Shown piece by piece: positions 39,850 through 43,329 of a stretch of DNA of 43,329 bases. The notes under the pieces were generated by a model. The model did no database searches. It was not told the origin of the DNA and was given only the letters and a program-made list of their open reading frames with translations. Position numbers and translations under genes: made by a program. The stretch covers positions 1 through 43,329 of the forward strand of contig JAGVVD010000014.1 of NCBI GenBank assembly GCA_019135865.1, read 5' to 3'. Source of the DNA: Elusimicrobiota bacterium. GTDB taxonomy: Bacteria > Elusimicrobiota > Elusimicrobia > Elusimicrobiales > UBA9959. Position 1 is the first letter of the stretch. Every line of letters begins with the position of its first letter.

Positions 39850-40587
39850 TCAGCGCGCGGCGCCCCAGAGCTCCAGGGCGGCCTTTTCCTCTTCGGGAGA
39901 CGAGACTTTCTTGAATCTGGCGCCGGGCACGCCGTGGACGCGGGCCTTGCACGCCTCCCAGTCGGCGTCGCGGTGCACGGCGCCGCCCGCGAAAGAGAGG
40001 TAGTAGCCGCCTTTTTTGGGCTTAGGTTTCGAAGACTTACCGGCGGAGGCTTTCCCCCCGGCGGCGTGCAGATGTTCCTCGCCGGGCGGGAGCAGCGAAT
40101 AGCCGCAGCCTACGGCGGGACCTTCATAGAGCTTCGGCCGCTGGCCTTTGGAGAAGGCGACGGCTATGGCGTCGCAGCGTTCGTTGACCTCGTGGCCGGC
40201 GTGGCCTTTCATGTGCACCCAGTGCAGGCGCCCTTTGCGCGCCGCGGTCAGGGCGTCCAGGCGCTCCCAGAGATCGCGGTTGGACACCGGCTGGCCGCCG
40301 GCCGTCAGCCAGTCCTTCTTTTTCCAGGCGTGTATCCAGGCCTTGATGCCGTTGACCAGCAGGCCGGAGTCGGTGTGAAGTCTTGCGGGTTCCGAGTGTT
40401 CCTGCACGGCCGCCAGCGCGGCTATGGCGGCGGCCATTTCCATGCGGTTGTTGGTGGTCTCGCGCTCGCCGCCGCCGAGCTCGAGCAGCCGGCCGCCGGG
40501 GAAGATCAGCACGGCCGCCCAGCCGCCGGGACCGGGATTGCCCGAGCAGGCGCCGTCGGTGTAGATGTGGATGGTCTGGTCCTGCAT
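39850..40587 (-). CDS. rnhA: Ribonuclease HI with a C-terminal hybrid-binding-like domain
   Basis: The protein has 245 residues. The catalytic domain (1-150) has D11 (YTDGACSGNPG), E50 (NNRMEM), D73 (HTDS) and D139 (NERCDAIA), matching the E. coli D-E-D-D set. A Lys/Ser-rich linker leads to a C-terminal module with GGYYLSFAGG, then DWEACKARVHGVPGARFKKV, which is the viroplasmin/hybrid-binding domain that eukaryotic RNase H1 carries at its N-terminus. Here the order is reversed. The enzyme cuts RNA in RNA-DNA hybrids. TACAAT lies 7 nt before the ATG with no ribosome site, so the transcript is probably leaderless. Confidence 0.93.
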   Translation of the reverse strand: MQDQTIHIYTDGACSGNPGPGGWAAVLIFPGGRLLELGGGERETTNNRMEMAAAIAALAAVQEHSEPARLHTDSGLLVNGIKAWIHAWKKKDWLTAGGQPVSNRDLWERLDALTAARKGRLHWVHMKGHAGHEVNERCDAIAVAFSKGQRPKLYEGPAVGCGYSLLPPGEEHLHAAGGKASAGKSSKPKPKKGGYYLSFAGGAVHRDADWEACKARVHGVPGARFKKVSSPEEEKAALELWGAAR

Positions 40588-40594
40588 CGGGGTT

Positions 40595-40600
40595 ATTGTA
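40595..40600 (-). promoter_or_regulatory. -10 element of the RNase HI gene
   Basis: TACAAT (minus strand) is followed by AACCCCG and the ATG at 40587, a 7-nt gap. No clear -35 is visible. Confidence 0.4.
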
Positions 40601-41557
40601 TTAATTTTGCGGCCGGCCGGGACGTCCGGGCGGGCCGCCGGGGCCGCCGCCGGCGCCGAAGGACCGTTTCAGGGAGAGGCCGGCGTACGCGCCGCCGTCC
40701 ACGTCCGTTTTAAGGCCCAGGTCGTTGTAATCCCTGCCGGTGTAGTAGCGGCCGTCGAAATGCCAGCCGGCCTCCGCCGTCAGCGTGAAGCGGCCGGGCA
40801 GGCGCGCCGACGGGCGGAGGACGAGGTAGGGCGTCTCCAGGTAGAGCGAATCGCCGGTGTCGGGCCTGTCCGCGAGCAGGAACTGCTCCAGGCCGACGCC
40901 GCCCTCCAGCTCGGCCCCGAAAATTCCCGGCGGGCGCCAGGCCGCGGCCAGGCTGAAGTGCCTGACCGGCTTCCAGCGGAAGGAGTAGTGCATGTCGCCG
41001 CCCGGCCGCCACTGCACCATGAAGGGCGCGAAGAAGGTCCACTTATCGGAGATGTAGCGGTAGGAAAGGAAAGGGATCGGCAGGCCGCGCAGGAAACTGC
41101 GCCGGCTGGAATAATTGAGTCCCGCCAGCCAGACGCCGCGCGCGCCGTTGGCGCCCAGTTCTTTGGTGAAATTGAAGCCGAGGTCGGTCTCCGACGAGGA
41201 GTTGTAGGGCCGGTCGGAGTCCGACCGCGCGCCGAGGGAGAAGCTCACGCCGCCGTTGACGGCCGAGAGGCCGAGCGAGGCCTTGTAGAGCTCGCCGGGG
41301 AAATAGCCGGCGCCCGAGGTGTTGATATGCTCCAGGCCGCCGGAGAGGTGGAAGGTGTAGCCGCCGGACTTGCCGAGCCGGACGCCGGTCCCCAGGCCGC
41401 TCCTGCGGGGATGCAGGTCCCCGCCGGCCAGGCTGAAGGAGGGCTCGACGAAAGTCCCGGCGGGCGGCGCGCCCCACTGGGCGGCCGCGGCCGGGGTCAG
41501 AAAGGCGGTCAGGAACGCCGCGCGGACCGCTTTTTCGGCGAGGTGCTTGTGACGCAT
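40601..41557 (-). CDS. Predicted outer-membrane beta-barrel protein
   Basis: The start at 41557 gives 318 residues with a signal peptide ([17 protein letters not shown]). The frame stays open further upstream, but that part is a shadow of the pyruvate kinase gene. The mature protein alternates aromatic and polar residues in many short strands ([52 protein letters not shown]), as in outer-membrane barrels. The tail is Gly/Pro/Arg-rich rather than ending in the usual Phe. I cannot name the family. The gene starts 49 bp inside the end of pyruvate kinase, an unusually long overlap. Confidence 0.78.
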   Translation of the reverse strand: MRHKHLAEKAVRAAFLTAFLTPAAAAQWGAPPAGTFVEPSFSLAGGDLHPRRSGLGTGVRLGKSGGYTFHLSGGLEHINTSGAGYFPGELYKASLGLSAVNGGVSFSLGARSDSDRPYNSSSETDLGFNFTKELGANGARGVWLAGLNYSSRRSFLRGLPIPFLSYRYISDKWTFFAPFMVQWRPGGDMHYSFRWKPVRHFSLAAAWRPPGIFGAELEGGVGLEQFLLADRPDTGDSLYLETPYLVLRPSARLPGRFTLTAEAGWHFDGRYYTGRDYNDLGLKTDVDGGAYAGLSLKRSFGAGGGPGGPPGRPGRPQN

Positions 41558-42591
41558 AGTTCTTTTTCGCGGGCTTCGGTGTATTTGATTATCTCGTTCA
41601 TCATCCGGACGGCGCGGTCCGGGTACTTGCCGGCCGCGGTCTCGCCGGAGAGCATGACATAGTCGGTGCCGTCGAGGATGGCGTTGGCCACGTCGGAGGC
41701 TTCGGCGCGGGTGGGCAGGGGGTTCTCCGTCATGGATTCGAGCATCTGGGTGGCCGTGATGACGGGCTTGCGGGCCGCGTTGGCCTTGCGGATGAGGAGC
41801 TTCTGCATGACCGGCACCTTCCAGACCGGCATGGTGATGCCCAGGTCGCCGCGCGCGACCATGATGCCGTCGGAGGCTTCCAGTATGGAGTCTATGTTCT
41901 TCACGGCGTCGGGATGCTCTATCTTGGCGAAGACGCGGCACTTGGGCAGGCGCGGCTTTATCAGCGCCCTGACCGCGTCCACCTGCTCCGCCGAAAGCAC
42001 GAAGGACTGGGCGACGGCGTCGAAGCCGCAGGAGGCGCCGAACTGTATGTCGCGGCGGTCCTCGTCGCTGAGCAGCGGGAATTCCAGCCGGGCTTCCGGG
42101 ATATTGACGCCCTTGCGGGGTTTGAGGAGCCCGTCTTCGGTCACGACGGCGCGTATCTCCCCCCGGCCCGCGCTTTCCACGCGCAGTGCCAGGCGGGCGT
42201 CGTCGATATAGATGAAATGGCCTTTCCTGACCGGTTTGAGCGGGCCCGGGTAGTCGAAGGGGAAGTGCCGGGAGTCGCCGCGGCCCTGGCCCTGGAAGAG
42301 GACAACGGTCTGGCGCTTTTTAAGCTCCACGGGCGCTTTGAGGTCCCCTATCCTTATGCGGTTGCCCTGCAGGTCCTGCAGCGCTTTTACGGCGCGGCGT
42401 TCTTTTTTATTGAGCGAGCGCAGCAGTTCCAGCGCGCGCAGGTGGTCGGCGCGGGTGCCGTGCGAGAAGTTGAAGCGGGCCATGTCCAGGCCGGCCCGCA
42501 TCATTTTCCTGAGCGCGGCGGGGCGGGCGCTGGCCGGCCCCAGCGTGGCTATTATTTTGGTGCGCGGCATATGACGGCGGTCAGCCTCCAT
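41509..42591 (-). CDS. pyk: Pyruvate kinase, short form lacking the C-terminal domain
   Basis: This 360-residue protein carries the complete catalytic part: [22 protein letters not shown], the B domain (about 70-160), [42 protein letters not shown] and [15 protein letters not shown]. Typical enzymes are about 470 residues, with a C-terminal allosteric domain after this point. Here a Ser/Lys/Arg-rich tail ends the protein. It makes ATP and pyruvate from PEP and ADP. The start may be the ATG at 42591, close behind a TTTAAT -10-like box, or the ATG at 42570. The barrel-protein gene overlaps its 3' end. Confidence 0.93.
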   Translation of the reverse strand: MEADRRHMPRTKIIATLGPASARPAALRKMMRAGLDMARFNFSHGTRADHLRALELLRSLNKKERRAVKALQDLQGNRIRIGDLKAPVELKKRQTVVLFQGQGRGDSRHFPFDYPGPLKPVRKGHFIYIDDARLALRVESAGRGEIRAVVTEDGLLKPRKGVNIPEARLEFPLLSDEDRRDIQFGASCGFDAVAQSFVLSAEQVDAVRALIKPRLPKCRVFAKIEHPDAVKNIDSILEASDGIMVARGDLGITMPVWKVPVMQKLLIRKANAARKPVITATQMLESMTENPLPTRAEASDVANAILDGTDYVMLSGETAAGKYPDRAVRMMNEIIKYTEAREKELCVTSTSPKKRSARRS

Positions 42592-42596
42592 TTTAC

Positions 42597-42642
42597 AAAT
42601 TAAACCGCCCGCGGGCTTGTCCTCTCGGACGCCCGTGGGCGG
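42597..42642 (-). terminator. Intrinsic terminator after the small-domain gene at 42,664-43,089
   Basis: GCCCGTGGGCGG (42631-42642) and CCGCCCGCGGGC (42605-42616) pair over 12 bp with one mismatch. On the minus strand TTTAATTT (42604-42597) follows. The T-tract overlaps a -10-like TTTAAT just before the pyruvate kinase start. Confidence 0.6.
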
Positions 42643-42663
42643 CGCAATTTTCAGCCGTTCAGT

Positions 42664-43089
42664 TCAGCTGACCTTGCAGCGGCGGCGCTTGGAGAGCACG
42701 TAATCGCCGTTGCTCTTGTGCATCCGGGCCACCAGCTGGTGGGTGCCGGGGGCGAAGTTGTTCCAGTCGAACCACCAGTAGCCGACGGCCCAGCGGCAGG
42801 GCTGCCAGGGCTGGTCGTCGATGGAGATGTCCATCCCGACGCAGTCGCAGGAGCCGATGCGCACGGCGTAGTTCCTCGAGGTGATGTTCTCGAGGTTCTT
42901 CGGATAGTCCAGCACGACGTACTCGGTCGCCGGGTTGGGGGTCGTCTTGGTCCTGGCCGCGGGCTTGGGCGCGGTCTTGCGGTTGGCTAACTTCAGCATC
43001 TTTTTTTCCTCCGGGGAGTTACTGCCGCTTCCCGCCGCGTTCATCGGCCGGTTCATGTCCGTTTTTCCGGATATTTTCGGTTTTTCCAT
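42664..43089 (-). CDS. Small-domain protein, paralogue of the 300-593 gene
   Basis: The protein has 141 residues. A basic, Lys/Asn/Ala-rich N-terminal 55 residues with no clear signal peptide precede the same beta domain as the gene at 300-593: VVLDYPKNLENITSRNYAVR, SIDDQPWQPCRWAVGYWWFD, GTHQLVARMHKSNGDYVLSK. Four cysteines are present (C-D-C, P-C, late C). The domain recalls short Ig-like or carbohydrate-binding-like modules but I cannot assign it. It has its own promoter and an 85-nt leader, and ends at an intrinsic terminator, so it is a single-gene unit. Confidence 0.75.
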   Translation of the reverse strand: MEKPKISGKTDMNRPMNAAGSGSNSPEEKKMLKLANRKTAPKPAARTKTTPNPATEYVVLDYPKNLENITSRNYAVRIGSCDCVGMDISIDDQPWQPCRWAVGYWWFDWNNFAPGTHQLVARMHKSNGDYVLSKRRRCKVS

Positions 43090-43180
43090 ATGTCCGCCTG
43101 TTCAAGAGCGCCCGGGCGCCGGTACTGTCCGGCCGCCGGGCTCTTCCGTATCGCAGGAAGTCGTATTTTCCCCTATGAAG

Positions 43181-43210
43181 AGTATAACTTTTCCCGCCCC
43201 CCGCTGTCAA
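43181..43210 (-). promoter_or_regulatory. Promoter of the small-domain gene at 42,664-43,089
   Basis: On the minus strand TTGACA (43210-43205), an 18-bp spacer and TATACT (43186-43181). The -35 lies about 10 bp from the terminal repeats of the putative insertion sequence. Confidence 0.6.
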
Positions 43211-43219
43211 ACGCCCGCA

Positions 43220-43276
43220 TCAACTCATCTAAAATGTTCCCCAACCGGGGCTCGTCAACTCATCTAAAATGTTCCC
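43220..43276 (+). repeat. Two 22-bp direct repeats at the end of a putative insertion sequence
   Basis: TCAACTCATCTAAAATGTTC (plus CC) occurs at 43220-43241 and 43255-43276, 35 bp apart start to start. Paired long terminal repeats just ahead of a start codon with a ribosome site are seen at the ends of IS21-type elements. The element continues past the window. Confidence 0.5.
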
Positions 43277-43315
43277 GAACGGTTTTTGGTCAAAAAAGCC
43301 AGTTTGGGAGCCCTT

Positions 43316-43329
43316 ATGATGAGCCCGTC
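43316..43329 (+). CDS. Possible transposase gene start, cut by the window edge
   Basis: An ATG at 43316 follows a GGGAG site (43306-43310) by 5 bp and lies 39 bp beyond the second terminal repeat. Four codons (MMSP) are visible, too few to identify a product. Confidence 0.25.

Noticed and set aside
41558-41941. Upstream extension of the barrel-protein frame
   Set aside because: It is an out-of-frame shadow of pyruvate kinase; the signal peptide starts at 41557.
1-43329. CRISPR array, tRNA or rRNA genes
   Set aside because: I looked for regularly spaced repeats, cloverleaf sequences and conserved rRNA stretches and found none. The pair of repeats at 43,220-43,276 is only two units.

Overview
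The window reads as chromosomal DNA of a Gram-negative bacterium. It encodes a tripartite RND pump with an outer-membrane factor, an MlaC-type periplasmic protein, a predicted outer-membrane barrel and several signal peptides. The right 26 kb are very GC-rich. The left 17 kb look less GC-rich by eye (not computed) and hold most of the mobile or decayed material. Elusimicrobiota is my best taxonomic guess, held weakly because nothing here is a phylogenetic marker I can test. Both ends of the window fall inside what look like insertion sequences, as expected of a contig broken at repeats.

Layout. 1-600: start of an IS3-type transposase, a response-regulator fragment apparently cut by it, and a small domain protein that has a paralogue at the far right end. 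650-9,100: an efflux locus on the minus strand (TetR, a TetR-TolC in-frame fusion, an adaptor, an RND pump, a Cys-rich MlaC-like protein, a membrane protein). 9,100-17,300: an accessory island. Two direct copies of a ~450 bp repeat flank a TOTE-type primase-helicase and a DUF4143 AAA+ ATPase. A remnant of a BRO-N gene follows the first copy and the intact BRO-N gene follows the second. Next to it are a pRiA4b ORF-3 family gene, a second DUF4143 ATPase and a dead isoprenylcysteine-methyltransferase-like gene. 17,300-22,730: DNA repair and stress genes (DUF488, SMUG1-like uracil glycosylase, secreted trypsin-like protease, and a perR-katA-ybaN-bfr operon). 22,750-28,420: envelope genes (DUF3999, DUF2339, and a zinc-ribbon membrane protein with HEAGH). 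28,850-43,090: metabolism (Rnk, cNMP-domain/aspartase fusion, a pyruvate-phosphate-dikinase-like/phosphoglycerate-kinase fusion, Ndk, transporters, MscL, RNase HI, short pyruvate kinase).

How they fit together. Genes of lower glycolysis and nucleotide phosphate balance (PGK fusion, Ndk, pyruvate kinase, Rnk) lie within about 14 kb, beside amino-acid entry (alanine/glycine symporter, aspartase). The peroxide operon is a compact regulator, catalase and iron-storage unit. Several genes lack a Shine-Dalgarno sequence and have a -10-like hexamer 6-7 nt before the start codon, suggesting frequent leaderless transcription.

The strongest candidate for something undescribed is the 1,405-residue protein at 31,209-35,426. 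It has the nucleotide-binding and phosphohistidine domains of pyruvate phosphate dikinase, but the PEP/pyruvate barrel is missing and a complete phosphoglycerate kinase stands in its place. Next are the TetR-TolC fusion, the repeat-bounded primase-helicase island, and a candidate structured RNA at 10,048-10,119.
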